This document shows, piece after piece, positions 10,194 to 23,144 of a stretch of DNA of 64,000 nt. This DNA is from Trichostrongylus colubriformis (Eukaryota > Nematoda > Chromadorea > Rhabditida > Trichostrongylidae), in the NCBI GenBank assembly GCA_963978905.1, contig OZ022258.1, forward strand, positions 51,940,591-52,004,590, in the 5' to 3' direction. Made by a program: the position numbers and the translations under genes. Position 1 is the first letter of the stretch. Each line of letters begins with the position of its first letter. The notes under the pieces were generated by a model that was given only the letters and a program-made list of their open reading frames with translations, had not been told where the DNA came from and made no database searches.

Positions 10194-13100
10194 ATGCTTC
10201 CGATGAACCTCTTCATGCCGGGCGAAGGACTTTTCGATACCCATGTTACATGGGAAGACATTCAGCGTGATATGCAACGTGAATTAAGCACGATGGCTTT
10301 TTTTGGACCCAGCAAGTATGCCAAAGACATAGGAGAAGGCAAGGCAAGTTACAGAACAGCATTCCACAATTCCATCACATAACTGAACTGTGGAGCTCGG
10401 TCAGTACGGCCTCATCGGTCGTCTTTGAAATGGATCGGCCACGGAAAATCAAGTTCTACTGTCACCCATATATTTATGTTTTATTTGCTCACAAAGAGTT
10501 GCATGCGAAGTTTCACGCAAAAAAACAACAAGAATCTGGCCGGCATAGAGCTCTTGAAAGTGATGTCCGACAGGGTGGGACGTGCGAGAGAGCATGGCCT
10601 TGAGGGCTCTTGGAGCAAAGCGGCGACGATCACATGGGCAAGGACGCAGCGTCAAAGTAAAACAACATTTTGCGGGAAGTGATGAACGGTATTCCCGCCG
10701 ACCTGTTCAAATGTTGCTCGGCGCCAATGCAAGCTGCTAATTTTCCCCTTTTCCGAAATCTGCAAATCTTGGAATGAGTGTCGATTTTTTTCCTGCTTTT
10801 GTTGCTGTGCTGTATCTTGTAAAGGGATTTTGAGATGAATCAGGATCATGAATTTTTCGTGGAGGATTATTTTAAGATACATTTAGTGAAAATCTAGGTG
10901 GGTCATGGCGTTCATTGATGAAAACCGTAGCTCCAAGAGACTCGTAATACAAGAATAATGAAAAATGCTCAGTACCTCAGATATGGGCTCTCCTTAAAAT
11001 GTTCAGGGGCTTCATTAAAGATGATTCCGCTTGAGCCAAACTGGCAACGTTGTACGCTTTCCGCGATTACCCGCCATCGGCTTTCACTACAGTACGACGC
11101 ACCACGACGAAGCCGCGATAGAGGACCCATGTAAGGCGAGCCGATAAGCGGAAGTTTCTCCCACAAATCATCTTTTAAAACTCATCTGCCTATTTATATC
11201 GCTACCCGCATGCATGAAGGCGAGACAAATCAGATGGGAAGGAGATCAGGGAATGTGGAACTGTGGATCACACACAACCCAGCCACGCGCTACGTGACGT
11301 GGTTATATGTTCTGAAACATATTGGCGGTTAAACTACCTTAGAAGCTGTGCCACTGAGTATGGTACCTCTCTTCGTCGAATCAAAACAGCTCAAATAAAA
11401 AATGAGAGCTTGATTTGCTCAATATTCTCAGGCTTTCATGTCAAAAATTGTTCTGATCCATCCCGACTGGCAAAAGAACAAGGACGTAAAGCTACCGGAA
11501 AAATTCCTCGTGAAGGTTCGTTCTACAAATAAATCTGAGAAAACTGAACTGCTATCCTTAGCAAAATTTCATCCGAAGGGATTGGTGATTGGTGAAAGCG
11601 CCTGTTGAGTGAGTAAGACTCACAGAACCATTGGTCCGCCGTTCATAGGTAGGACAGCACTCGCAACGAGGCATTTGACGCGAGCGTGGGGGGCAGAGCA
11701 GAGGCGCTTTATGTAGTTGGTCCTAAAGCGACAAGTTCACAGGATTATCGTCCCATCACAGTGGTAGTTCCATTTTTTCCCATTCTTCCAATTTGAACCT
11801 CCAGTACTATTATAGCTTCTGGAACAAAGTGAAGGAAAACCGGGGAAAACCTCCAAAAACAGTGGGAAACGAGCCCTTCCTGGACTTAGGCTAGGCTTCG
11901 ATTACAGAGCAAAAGGCGTTTTTTAGAGCATTTTGGACTAGTTGTTACGTGATCTTTTCTTCTATTAGGTTGATTCATAATAAATCGGACAAATTGACCA
12001 ATTTTAATCATTGTCGTACAACTTTTTTACGACAACAGGGATTCACTTGAAATATACTCCATCTTTATCGATGACCTTCTGCCACGGTATAGGCAGATCA
12101 TGGATGCCCTTGCTCCAGAAGGCCGGAAGCTGGAGCTCGAAGAAGTTGCCGAGTGCCGCCTTGACCTCGTCGCGAGTTTTGAAGTCTTGGCCGTCCAGGT
12201 GGCGTTGGCTGTGGGAGAAAAGGTGGAAATCTGAAGGGGCCAGGTCTGGGGAGTACGGTGGGTATAGAAGTACGGTCCAACTGTACGACAGCAGCTCGGC
12301 CTTGGTCGATCTTGCGAAGTGCGGTCTGTGGAAGTAGACACGTTGTCGTGCTGGAAGTAGACATGTGACCGCCGCCGTAGCGAACTTTGGACATTGGCCT
12401 TCAATTCTCGTAATTGACGAACGTAGACGTCGGCGAATACTGTGGTACCTTCATCGAGCAGCTCCCAGTACTCTACGCCGTGTACGCTCCACCAACCGCG
12501 GTTTTCGTCTTCGATGGAATAGTCGCCTGACGCAAACTTCGAATGCTACAACTACAGTGTACTTCTGCCGGGAGCATGCTCCTTGTGAACTTCTATCAGA
12601 CGTCTGCCGATATCCGCGGGTTCCTGGCCAGATAGCGATATAAATAGTATGACGTTGCGGATGTGGTCTCTGGACCGCTTGAAATCGTGCGGCATTGTGG
12701 CGGAATGAATTTACTTTGGAGTGATTATTTTGCGGTACTTTGAAGAGCTTTTCATACTCATTCCAACGGTACCTCGCGCGTCCATTTTCGTCAATTCGTT
12801 ACTGAGTTATGATCTCTAGAAATCATCACTACCATTTGTCCGATTTATTATGAATCAACCTAATAGTAATGCTGCATTTACTGTCAGAACTCCTCTGTCT
12901 TATCAAATTCCAGTTGAGAACAAGCCTTTTTGCCGCCTCTGCTCCGCTGGCCCAACTCGATGATGGGTGTAGCCCGTGTGAGCCGGTAGCCGTCATCTGA
13001 ACTGATGGCTTTGTACGCGTGTACTACTCACCTCAACTCCGCTGTAGTAGTCCACCCTTCGCAGTTGCAATAAGGGTTTTCTGCTCATGGACGTATCCAC

Positions 13101-16100
13101 AACACTATAACTGAAAAATCAAAAATATCAAAATCAAAACTTTCGTGAACTGTGCCTTTAACATGTTTCAGATTGCTACACCCCTACCTTGGCTGAAGTA
13201 CACATCAGACTTGTCAAAAGAGCGGATGTTGAGCAACGATTTCTGCAAAAGAAACTCCATGATCAATTTTGAAGCAGTTTTGAAACGTGTCAGATGTTCG
13301 AGGATTGTATGGAATCATTTGCATTTCACGTGAGACAATAACTAGATTTCAGGCTCACAATGCGGAAGTGGCAGTCTACGAACATTTAGCTAAGCAACCT
13401 GAAGTAAAATTGAATATTCCAATCGTAAGGAATTTGGAATTTCCTTTGAAAATTCAATTAACTCGTGCATATTACACATTGTAGAGGCTTTCCTCACTTA
13501 CAGATAGTTTATATTCCCTCTAGACATTTATCACTTGAGTAATTATACTTTCGCAACCATTGGCTTATAATACATGTGGCAAAATCAAACTGATGTTTGA
13601 GCTTTCAAGGCTCTTGAAAGCGTCAAATACGATGATTTGTGCAAATGCACAATAGGGAGTGTAGTGTGTAGTGCGAAAAGAAAATTGAAATAGTAATGCA
13701 GTGATGGGTAATGGGAATCTTCTAAAGTGAGCCATCCGAAGAAAGGTAGTGGTCCAAGAAACCATTTGTGGCGCACAGTTACCGAGACGAAGTGTCGTGT
13801 TCAACAGGCCCCGCTTTTGTTATCGTGTTCCGCCCACTAGTGTGGACTTTGCCGAATAAGGCATTGGTCACAGTTCTTAATTCTGCTGATTATGGGAAAA
13901 AGATACATGTCGATGGGTCGCTTGAATAGAAAATATTGAATATGTATAGATTACGCGATCCAGCAAGTTGACAAGGCATATTTTAAGTTCTGTGGAGGAG
14001 TGCTCATTGCCTTTGGAGCAGCTTCTCGAAAATACTTCCTTCGTCCGATCTGCATCTCGATTGCGCTCATAGTGATCTCCTGAAAATCATTTCGTAAAGA
14101 AGCCTATTTTTGCTAAAAAAAATAACTGTCAATTCATGGAACGACTATGTACATCCTGCCCAGACCATTAGGATTTCCAGGTCTATTTCGCAAACAAGTT
14201 TGCTGGAAAGAATAAACTAAAAGGATACATACTTATGGAGTACCTTGAAGACGTAAAACAGCGGGAAAATTTTGAAGAGTTCTCTATAGAAGAGGTTAAA
14301 CAGGTAGGTTTCGCATGTTTTCTGTTCGGTCTGTTCACGCCATATCCGTTAGTTCACTATAAGGAGAGTAATGGAAATAGACATGAATCCTTTTGCTACC
14401 CTGATAGTGAATGATCAGGAGGCAATCTTACTGGTTTGTGACGAGTACTGGCGCCTTAAAACCGCCGTATGCCAGGTAATCCGTTTCATTTCTAAGTTTA
14501 TTAGATATTCAGATGTGGATGGTGCACATCAAAAGCGAGGTCAAGCAAGAAACGTTAGAATTTCGATGGGTATCCACGCAACCCCCACTCGTTCTCTTCT
14601 TTTCGATTTTGCCCCTTTCCTTCTTCAAGCGAAGTCAAAGGGAAAGATGGTCTCAGCACAAAATCAGGCAACTTGACTTCCTAACTCAGGATCTTCCCCA
14701 TTCCACGAGCCTGAACACGAGCCTTTCCTAAAGCATCGCCAAGAATTCCTCGACCCTGCCTCCTACCTAACCTACATAAGTCGGGGTTGTAGCAGAGAAA
14801 ACAAATATTGTTAATGAAGCACCATTTGTCGTGTACGGCGAAGACATGCGATCAGTGGTGACTGCAAGTTGCGGCAAAAAGCGGAAATCATGGTGCTCAC
14901 ACACATCTGGGGCAATGAAGCAAATGCGCGCTGTAGTTTGCTCGCTGAAGCTTTTGCTCGCCTCCACTCCCGGTGTACCTGGTCATATCGTCACCTTTCC
15001 TCGTTCTTCGTTCTTGGTAGCACAATTTAAAGGCGATGATGAGCTTATCTCTAACTAGAAAGCTTTTCACGAAATAGGTGAAGACTAACAATAGCTGAAC
15101 AATAGCTAGTGCAAAAGTTATAGAAAGTAAGACCAAGCTGTCACGGGAGAAAAAACAAAAAAACCAGTAGCATTGCATTTGTGCCACGAAAAAGGCGAGG
15201 AAGGAACTGTCTTCATAGTTCGCTCCATTAAATACGCGAGGTTGCGGCATTGCAAAATCTCGTAAAAACGCATGTGGCGAGGTGTGATCAGCAAAACCGC
15301 GCAAAGTCGCGAAGTCTGACGTCGGTTTTAGGTAACCAGGGAAATTTCTGAAGAAATTTCCTCACATGTGTAATTTTTGTCTTCAGATACTACGCTACAA
15401 AGCTACACTTGAAGCTGCTTTTCTTAGCATCCCTCCGAAAGGGGAAACGGAATTCTTCGAAGATCCCTTCCAAACCCTGTGCACAGGATCAGTGACGGAC
15501 AAGGTGTGGTGCTGCATTCGTTCTTGACGCTCGTTACAACAGTTCAGAAAGTACTTCCCGTTTGCTTGCATCGCATACTATTCTGATGGGGAGAGAGGAT
15601 GACGACAGTAGAAAGGGAATGTTTTGGATTGCCATCTATTTTGTCCACCGGTTTCAGGAAATTGAGCGTGTATTCTCAATGTTACCAGCCAAGGCTGGTA
15701 GCAAGCTTGCTAGCCAACGTGATCAATTAAGGACCATCCTACCAAAAGTGATCGATTTGAAATGGGCAGATAATCTCGCCTTCAAGTGTGGTAAGAGACC
15801 TTTTAGAGAGAAATTTCAAAATAATGAGAGAGATTGCTTATGCCAGCCTCACTATATCACAAGTCGATTCACCTTACTGAGACAGTACTTATCTGAACAA
15901 TTTACAGGCTGCACCACTTTTTCGTCACCGCCGTGCGACGTCACGGCGCTATACCTTCTCAAATCCACTTCGACCACACCCACTATGCTCAGTTGACCAA
16001 TAAGGGGAGATAGGTGCGGTCGAAGTCGGTTCGAGCAGCTGTAGCGCCGTGTTGGCGCATCGTGGCGGTTTAGAAGAGGTGCATCCTGGATCGTTATCTA

Positions 16101-19100
16101 GATTTGTTGTTGCAACGATTAAAATCATCTGTTTATCGGTGTGCCAGAAAAAGTATGACAGCTGTACCGGAACAGCGATGTAAACATTGAGACAGGCCAG
16201 TGCCAATTATACATAGCGGCAATCTGCAAAGCATGCATAGCTCTTATACAGGGGGTGTCAAAATATGAGTAATTTCTTCTCCGCCAATCTCAACCCTACT
16301 TCAATCACTTCAGCTCATTCTGACGAGGTATTTCCATCCCAAGTTTAAGATCAGACCTCACTCTATCATTAAACTCCGTAACAGCCCCCTTCACGAGCGG
16401 GATCGGTAGCTTCCCACGTGAACATGGTGTGTCACCTCAACTGGGCTGAATCCGAGATTTCGTCTCTCTCGTTCACGACCTCGCTAAGGTTCGTTCACTT
16501 TGGGTACCTCAGGAAATCCATACTGGGTGGAGTACTTGAACAATCCGTTTAATCTGGGTTCTCGACGACTTTCGTTACTGACAACCAGAACGTGCCACCC
16601 CTGAAACCCTTCCGGAGGCGGGAATGAGGTACGAAAAATGACACTGGTTCACAGTGGCGTTGTCCGAGCAGCAAGGACTCTGTGACTTCCATGAACCGAA
16701 GCATCAATCCTTGGGGAGCTTCCTACATAGGACCTAACTCCCTATTTTATTGATGGTGAATGTAGTGAGTATCAGCTTGCTCCTGTTTCTGAAGGAACCT
16801 TTCGGCAATATTTTGACCCAATACTTTCACCTCTTTCGTTTCCCTATGTTTTGTATACCTGGCGGATGTGAGCCGTGAGCGAAATTACTTTTTTTGGCGC
16901 CCTCTGTAGACAATCACCAGGTAACACTCACAAACATGGCTCACATTGGAGCAGTATTGCTGTTGAGTGTGCTTGTCATGTGCCAGCGTGTCCATGAGCA
17001 AGCTACCCGAAACGAACGGTTTTCCACAACGAGAAGCTAAGGTTACCCGATCTCAAACGACTGATAATCGCATGTGTCGTCGCGCACACTCCCACTGCGG
17101 GGTGATATTTTCCCTCCGCAACGCTGATGTGTTAGCACTCACGGGCAGTGCTTGCGAAAAGAAAATAGCACGCACAAGGAGAGTTTACAAGACGACACTG
17201 ATCTGGCACAACCGTGCAGATGCCTTGAACGGTACTAGCAGTCTTGTGTCATAGAGTGCATTTTGTAGAATAATTTAATAATCTTCAAATTTGTTGGACG
17301 GATGCAAACATGTTATCCACTTCGAAACGATGATGAACAGCTTTGTACGCAATAATACGTTTTATTAGAACTGCGTCGTGTTTTATGCCACGGAGATCTG
17401 TGTCCATCGAACACTCTGTGGAGAAAAAGTGGAGAAGGTTCTGGATTGGTTGCTGTATTAGATTATCAGGTAACTTCGAACTCGTGAATTCCGAAAAACG
17501 TGGGTGGTAGAAGAGGGTAGTGTGTCGAAAGGAACCTTTTGGGTAATTTAAATACTCGAGATACATTTCAGACTGCTCATTTCGGATGTGCTGCCACCGA
17601 TCTCCTTCAAATTTTCGTTATGTTTCTCAGTGGTGAAGATCGTCGATCACATTGGGAAGAGCTTACCGAAGAATTTTACGAATATCTCAGAAAACAAGTA
17701 GGCCAGCGAAGAATGCCTTACACTCTTGAGCAGGTGGGTGCGCCTTTTGCTCCTTTTCTGCCTAAGTGAGCTTTCAATGAAAATGATGTTATTTGCGAAC
17801 TTTGGCATCAGTTAACCGTGAAGTGATTCCAGAAATAAAGCTGAGATGGAGTCCTGAAGACTCAGCAAACCAAGGTTGAGCCTGCCTTGATTGCCGGTGA
17901 GGAGGCCCCCTTGCAGCGCGTCGCACTCACTGCGTCGATTTTTTTTTGCATGAGACCGCTAACAACCACTGGCATTCAAAGTGGCGGTCGTTTCCACTCC
18001 CAGCCATTTCCTTTCTGCCAATGTGGACGGATGGCAGTAATGGCGCGGTAACGGTACTCGAGACCCCATGGCGCATCCTCAGCGTTGGGCGTATGCCATC
18101 AGGACAGAAAATCACGTGGTCGCGTTCGGCGCGCGACGCGATGGTGCGAGCCATGCGCATCATACTAGATGGGTCCTCGAGCGATTACGCTCAGAATGAG
18201 GCGTAGAGCACTGTCATCGCTTTAGGACCCATACAATACAGCGCGCATAGATCGCACCCACCGCCTCACATACTAAGCGATTTTTTGCGAAGCGATTACT
18301 CTCCTAATAGCATACACCCAGCCTGTGTTCATACTCAGCAACGCTATCACGATTGGCGCAACACACCCATTGCTCGAGCCCCGCCTTTAATATCTTGTTG
18401 TGCACGCGCACTATGTCTGGTCTGCAATGTGTGTGGAGTCCCTTCTACAATTTGATAATAGCAGGGGTAAGGGTAAGGGTAAGGGTCAGTGTAAGCTGAT
18501 GAAAACGGTGTCGTATTTGGTATGTTGGAGACAGAGCGTTCCTGTCTAAGTACAGCAGGCCCTATAAGGACCACTTCTTGATTCCAGGTGGTGTATTGAC
18601 AAATTCCAGGTGGGGTATAGATATCTATGCCGTCTTTAAGCTACCTCCTCTTCGATTCAAGGCAATATATCTTCAATCTGAACTGTTGCATTTTCATGGC
18701 ACAGTCTTGTAAAGGATAACAAGCTGCCTTTCTCCAATCAAACGTCCTGCTGCAGCTCTTTTTAGTGAAGTACCACTGCATAAAAATCGTTAGACTTTAC
18801 ACTTATCGTGTCTTTTCTGTCTATTTTTCCGTGGTTATTGGTTTATTAAAACTGTTTTTATTTTAGGTGAAAGAAGCATATCTGCAATTTTTGCCTACTG
18901 GAGCAATCACGCTACTACCATTCATTGCACCGCTATTCCAACTCATAAATGAAAATGTCCAAGATAGGCAGAAGAAGAAAGAAGTAAGCAAAAGATTTTT
19001 CGCCTTTAATGTTGTTATTACATGGAACTTTTTCCTGCACAAGATGGGTGAGATCTTGCTCGTAAAGGGTGAAAGGGAGTCGAAGAGCGCGTAGGCCACC

Positions 19101-19575
19101 CTACCGGGTGTATAACGTTAGGTCAGATATTCGCGCGGAGAGTGCGAGTTGTTCCTTCGTGTGTGATTATGTACATTGGTCATTTGTATTTTTTATTGAC
19201 CTGTTTCTTAAGAAGACAACATTAGCCCATAGCGTCCAGATCGAAATTCCCACGGGCCGCAGCAATTCGCTGGAGCCGGCGCGTGTGCGACGGAACAATG
19301 GAAAATCCTGACCTAATGAAATACACCCTGCCACACCTCTCAGCGTGCTGAACGTGACTATACCGGCACCCCACACATCTGCTGTGGCAGAGAATGTATG
19401 TACCCATCTTGTAGGTGGCCTTAAATACAAACCCAAATAGACATTTGTTTTAGACTGATTTTTCGTTTTACAGTATTTGGACCGGCTGACGGAAAAAACC
19501 GAGTGTCTTCTGGAGGACCTGTCAAACTGTTATGAAAGAAATGCGATGACTCATAAAAAGAAGCAATCCGCCTGA
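10194..19575 (+). CDS. Gene B: complete CHK-kinase-like (DUF1679) protein, 425 aa, 11 exons
   Basis: Exons: 10194-10343, 11432-11515, 13172-13288, 13353-13424, 14181-14303, 15387-15503, 15658-15790, 17369-17469, 17572-17733, 18867-18983, 19474-19575. All join in frame to 425 codons. Residues 1-50 hold the family N terminus (GLFDTHVTWEDIQRDMQRE). The likely ATP-binding Lys is K78 (FLVK), the helix-C-type Glu is E122 in AHNAEVAVYEHL, and the hinge is GYILMEYLED. The catalytic motif HGDLCPSN spans 273-280 (Asp275, Asn280). The metal-site Asp is D297 in VLDYQ, and the HFGCAATDLL/LSGEDRRSHWEE block follows. All key residues are present, so an active kinase is plausible. The start is the ATG two bases after a TTTCAG acceptor. 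Intron 1 uses a GC donor (GCAAGT at 10344). Exon 3 ends before an atypical GTCAGA donor. Introns 2 and 7 host transposons. Exons 3 and 11 are the most diverged from gene D. By family, its role is ATP-dependent phosphorylation of a small hydroxylated molecule; the substrate is unknown. Confidence 0.9.
10430..10871. mobile_element. Diverged foldback element (same family as 5795-6219) in intron 1 of gene B
   Basis: It starts with a variant of the family end (ATGGATCGGCCACGGAAAAT), followed by cacccatatatttatgtt and an arm with tttcacgcaaaa. It ends near ...tttttcgtggaggattatt. The interior has diverged. Nothing codes here. Confidence 0.5.
11965..12863 (-). mobile_element. Internally deleted mariner transposon in intron 2 of gene B
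   Basis: Perfect 30-bp terminal inverted repeats starting TTAGGTTGATTCATAATAAA are flanked by TA duplications (11963-11964 and 12864-12865). On the minus strand, mariner transposase pieces are readable in shifting frames. First is an N-terminal part with RSRDHIRNVILF, then FASGDYSIEDENRG, then HGVEYWELLDEGTTVFADVY. VYFQHDN corresponds to the HDNARPH region. A C-terminal block with DFKTRDEVKAALGNFFE ends at IPWQKVIDKDGVYFK. A full mariner is about 1.3 kb; this is 899 bp with internal deletion and frameshifts, so it is non-autonomous. The intact TIRs could still be mobilised in trans. Confidence 0.88.
15907..16092. mobile_element. Short foldback element in intron 7 of gene B
   Basis: Imperfect inverted arms of about 70 bases around a short centre. 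Left has gacgtcacggcgctat and ccacttcgaccacac; right has gtgcggtcgaagtcgg and tgtagcgccgtg. No coding capacity. Confidence 0.5.
16249..16906. mobile_element. Tc1/mariner-like non-autonomous element in intron 7 of gene B
   Basis: The left end CAGGGGGTGTCAAAATATGA and the inverse right end CAGAGGGCGCCAAAAAAAGT share a 25-28 bp TIR ending AGTAATTTC. TA duplications flank it at 16247-16248 and 16907-16908. It is 658 bp with no intact transposase frame. CAG-type ends with TA flanks fit the Tc1/mariner superfamily. Confidence 0.68.
18475..18496. repeat. Hexanucleotide microsatellite GGGTAA
   Basis: 3.7 units of GGGTAA. Not the nematode telomere repeat TTAGGC. Confidence 0.8.
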
Positions 19576-19697
19576 ATTTCGAAAAGCTTTCATTCCATTT
19601 GTAATTTCTGAAAGCTAGACAGGAGTTCTTTTCGGCAAGGAACATTCTTCAGGTTTTTTGAGCATTTTTTTCATCACATTACTACTGCAGTTTTATT

Positions 19698-19703
19698 AAT
19701 AAA
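19698..19703 (+). other. Polyadenylation signal, gene B
   Basis: AATAAA 123 bases downstream of the gene B stop, the first canonical hexamer after the stop. Position suggests a 3' UTR of roughly 140 bases. Confidence 0.55.
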
Positions 19704-20798
19704 GTGCAAAAGTAATCTATTATGTTAGATAGGTTTGTAATAGATAGATAGATAGATAGGTATAGATAGGTTTGTAAGTCGAAAAATGCCCACACGATCA
19801 TGTGCTTATCACTGACCTGTAATGTACCAAGAGGAAAATAGGCCCACGTAAAGGTCTGGCGTTAGGCATGCCACGCGGAAGTATAGTGTTACGCAGCAGC
19901 TTACGCAACAAAAATGAACGCATTTTCGCTGATGTGACAGAGTAACGACGTCTCTGATAAGGCTGATAAGAAACTTTAAAAAGCCTAGAGAAATAGGTGG
20001 TGAGCAGCCGTGTGACGTTCTCGTGGGCCGTAGACTTTTCGCCTGATCGAGGACGGAGGGCATATTTTTGCTATAGCCTTGAGAGAGCAATTTTGGCCTA
20101 CGGTAATTTTCGCTTACGGTATTGCAGCTCGTTCAGTTGCCGTCATTGCACAAATTACCCTTGCCAAGACGTCGAGTATGAAATCATTGGGATATTTTCA
20201 TAATAAATACCTTTTCCGCTCATTCCTCCTTCCTTGTCCCCCTTGTTTGTTGCTGTTGTTCTTGGACTTGTTTAATATCATCATGATTGGAATCAAATTC
20301 GCCCTACGCGACATCGAGTGACAATGGCGTCGGTGCGCCATTCGGTCATTAAAGCGTGCAGTTCGAAGGTAAAGCACTCTGGAATGGCGATAGCGTGAAC
20401 AAGGCGTGTTCTTTAACCCGATTTTCGTTACACATTATCTTGTCTGAGCACGAATAATCGTTTGCAGAGAGTAGTGTTTCCAAGTATGCTTCCCCTCTTT
20501 GCCCCTTCTCGGTGCCTTTAAAATGAAAGCAGAGGTCCAGTGAAGAAAGGTGTAAAAAGACCGCTCAAAACCCTTTCATTCAGACTTTCCTCGATGTATT
20601 CAGTATATGTGTTTCCGCCGGCGGCATGAAAGGGTTGAGAGGCTATTTCTACTACATAAACGCTGATAATTCTGGTGGGTTTCTCAGGGAGCGTCAAAAT
20701 TCTCGTTGGTATCGCTGTAAATAGGTCCTGTGCAATTCGAAACAATAATGGTATCCAAACACCATCGAGTTCTTCTGCTCCTGCATGTGCTACATGTA

Positions 20799-21296
20799 CA
20801 GTAGCGCTCAAAAGTCTTCGGCCAAAACTATTTTGTTATAACCTTTTTTCTACTTGACCAAATTTGACAAAATTTTAATATGTGGTGCCTGAACCTATTG
20901 CCAACATTTCCTTATACTTTAGTGCCGCATGACACTTTTCATGGTTTTTTACAAGAATTTACTACAAGATCACCGAAAAAAAGTAAAAGGCTTGGTCAAG
21001 AAAAACGGCTTTCTTTACAGAAACAAAACGAGCAAGCCTCAGAGAAGATTAATATTTTGAAGAAAGACTACGACTCTTGATGACAACGGCACAGCGGGAC
21101 GGCATAGCGATGGCACTACAAAAACAAAAAATTTCATATAACCACGTACCTACACCGTTGAGCGCCAAAATAGTATATGCAGAGTCTCCAAGTACAACAT
21201 ACTAAAATTTCTCTTGGGTCGGTGCAGTTGCAAAAAAGTTACAAGTGAAAAACCCAAGTGAAAAACCATTCCGCCGAAGACTTTTGAGCGCTATTG
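20799..21296. mobile_element. Tc1-like non-autonomous element with 25-bp TIRs
   Basis: The ends CAGTAGCGCTCAAAAGTCTT and CAATAGCGCTCAAAAGTCTT (inverse right) differ at one base. TA duplications are at 20797-20798 and 21297-21298. A 66-codon Lys/Gln-rich frame inside is not a transposase. Size is 498 bp. Confidence 0.75.
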
Positions 21297-21665
21297 TACA
21301 TCTCTCGTTCTACTGCGTCCTCAGGAACGTGTTTAATGACGATGTGTGGATGCGAGTTCGTCAATACTGACCCACTTCAGAAGTCCTGATCATGATCTAC
21401 ACCCGAATCTGAACACTGCAGAAGGCAACAATGTGTAGCGAGGAATTTGTCACAGGAAGGATAACACCGAGAAAAAACGACTTTTTTATTGTCATCACTC
21501 TCCAGCATTCTGATAAGCTTAGACAGACTTCCCGCATAATGATAAGGTAAAGGTGTGTTCCGACAAAAACGCCGCAAACACAGCAGCTTTACGTTCACGT
21601 TTCTACAATTATACTATAATTATACTTCGATATTGTGCTGTTCCGGGGCCTCGTGATTATCGGAA

Positions 21666-22143
21666 TGCTCAAAAACTATTGAGACTCCAAAATATTTATA
21701 CAAAAAGTTCCAAAGGTCCCTCAAAAATCACAAAATTTTTTGAAGTATTTTTGCAATATTTCGGTGTTTTACACCTCTTCCGCCCTGAAACAGTGTAGAT
21801 TAACTCAGCTACATGATATACGCTGTATATATCAGATTTCATATATTATATCAATATTGATATACATTATATTATTATCAATATGTATACATAAAATCAA
21901 TATGTATACATAAATTTATACATTATATTTTTGGAATATTTTTGCAATGTTTCGCTGTTTAACACCTTCTTATATGATACACGTTGTATATGATATACAA
22001 CGTGTTATATATCATATAATTGAGCTAATCTTCACTGTTTTAGGCCGGAAGAAGGTGTTAAACACCGAAATACTGCAAAAGTATTCCAAAAAACTCTTGA
22101 GATTTTTGAATTAATATTTTGGAGTCTCAGTTGCTGTTGAGCA
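21666..22143. mobile_element. AT-rich foldback element
   Basis: The left arm starts TGCTCAAAAACTATTGAGAC and the inverse right arm TGCTCAACAGCAACTGAGAC. Arms of about 150 bases include the cggtgttttacacc/ggtgttaaacaccg pair. The centre is a highly AT-rich, internally palindromic run with several tatgatatac-type hairpins, which may be a replication or recombination hotspot. Confidence 0.65.
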
Positions 22144-22830
22144 TTTAATTAGAAATAATCGCAGTGGCTTCTGATCCCAATAGTACTGCTGCAATACATC
22201 GTCGATCTTCTCCCCTTAATATGTAGATATGCGATGGCGGTAGCACGCGTTAGTAAATACATATGCATGTTCGTGCGTCGCTATGGGACACCGCAAACCA
22301 TGATGGTTTCGCAAAAACCATGGAACTTTCTACTCCTATGGGTGTATGCCATGAAGACAGGGACTTCGCGTGGCCGCGTTTAGCGCGCAACGTGATGGTG
22401 CAAGCTATGGGCGCCATAATGGTTGGGTTCTGATGCGATTGCACCTGGAACGACGTTGCACCACAAAGCCGACATGTCATGCAGCACTTAATTCGATTTC
22501 GGTACGAACTTATTATGCTACATCTCAGTCATTGCTTGATGAAGTGACGTTAGGAGGCGGGCCACGTTATAGGAGGCGGAGCCTGTTGGAAACGATACCT
22601 CTTCTAAATCTCAGGAACGTGCCTTACACTGAAAATAGCGCTACCCACAGTTTTCTCAGAACCCAAGTTGCCATGTGGATGTGCACTGCAGGTCACCACT
22701 AAATCTTGGAACCGCAGATAGACTGGCAGGTCATTCTTAAGGCCTCATGCAGCATGCTTTATCATTTATAGTCCTGAGCTGCTCCCTTGCTTAGCTTGGT
22801 ATGATATAAGTATAATTATACTATTTTAAG

Positions 22831-23144
22831 AATTGATTTTGATATTTTTTGAATGTTGATAGCTGCTGATTTAAGCCGCAACCCGCGATGCGAAAGTTGT
22901 TACAAGTATGCTGAGTTATGGGCAAAAGCTTCGTTGTCGTACGGGGCTCGAACCCGCACTTCATCCTTTCCGGGGATATGTGCTAATCCATTACACTACC
23001 GACACCCCTTTCACCCTTTACCATAGCTTAAAACTGGAGACGGCAATGTAAGTGGATTTTACGATAACATTTAAAATTGTAAACATTTCCCATAATAAAG
23101 AGTACCATTTCAGTCTTTGCCCATAACTCAGCATACTTGTAACA
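22831..23144. mobile_element. Insertion with tRNA-like core and kinase-gene fragment
   Basis: Flanked by the 11-bp direct repeat ACTATTTTAAG (22820-22830 and 23145-23155). The matching site near gene D (around 40752) has only one copy, so it is an empty site. Inside are 32-bp inverted repeats (22895-22926 and 23116-23147) and a minus-strand tRNA-like sequence. A stretch at 23035-23108 matches the 3' end of kinase exon 1 plus its donor, followed by kinase 5' flank. Confidence 0.6.
22933..23006 (-). tRNA. tRNA-like sequence, probably pseudo-tRNA or SINE head
   Basis: The 74-nt minus-strand sequence folds as a cloverleaf: acceptor stem GGTGTCG/CGACAAC (6 of 7 pairs), a short D stem GTG/CAC, anticodon stem TATCC/GGATG and T arm GCGGG-TTCGAGC-CCCGT. 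The anticodon loop CCGGAAA would present GGA (Ser), but lacks U33 and there is no long Ser-type variable arm. With a second copy at 26331-26404 inside the same kind of element, it is more likely repeat-borne than functional. Confidence 0.4.

Noticed and set aside
12027..12404. 125-codon minus-strand frame in the mariner
   Set aside because: Apart from the short HDN-containing part it is a shadow frame; the real transposase reading is frameshifted.
18475..18496. Possible interstitial telomere repeat
   Set aside because: The unit is GGGTAA, neither nematode TTAGGC nor TTAGGG.
21830..22020. Replication origin in the AT-rich stretch
   Set aside because: The AT richness is explained by the centre of a foldback element; no independent evidence.
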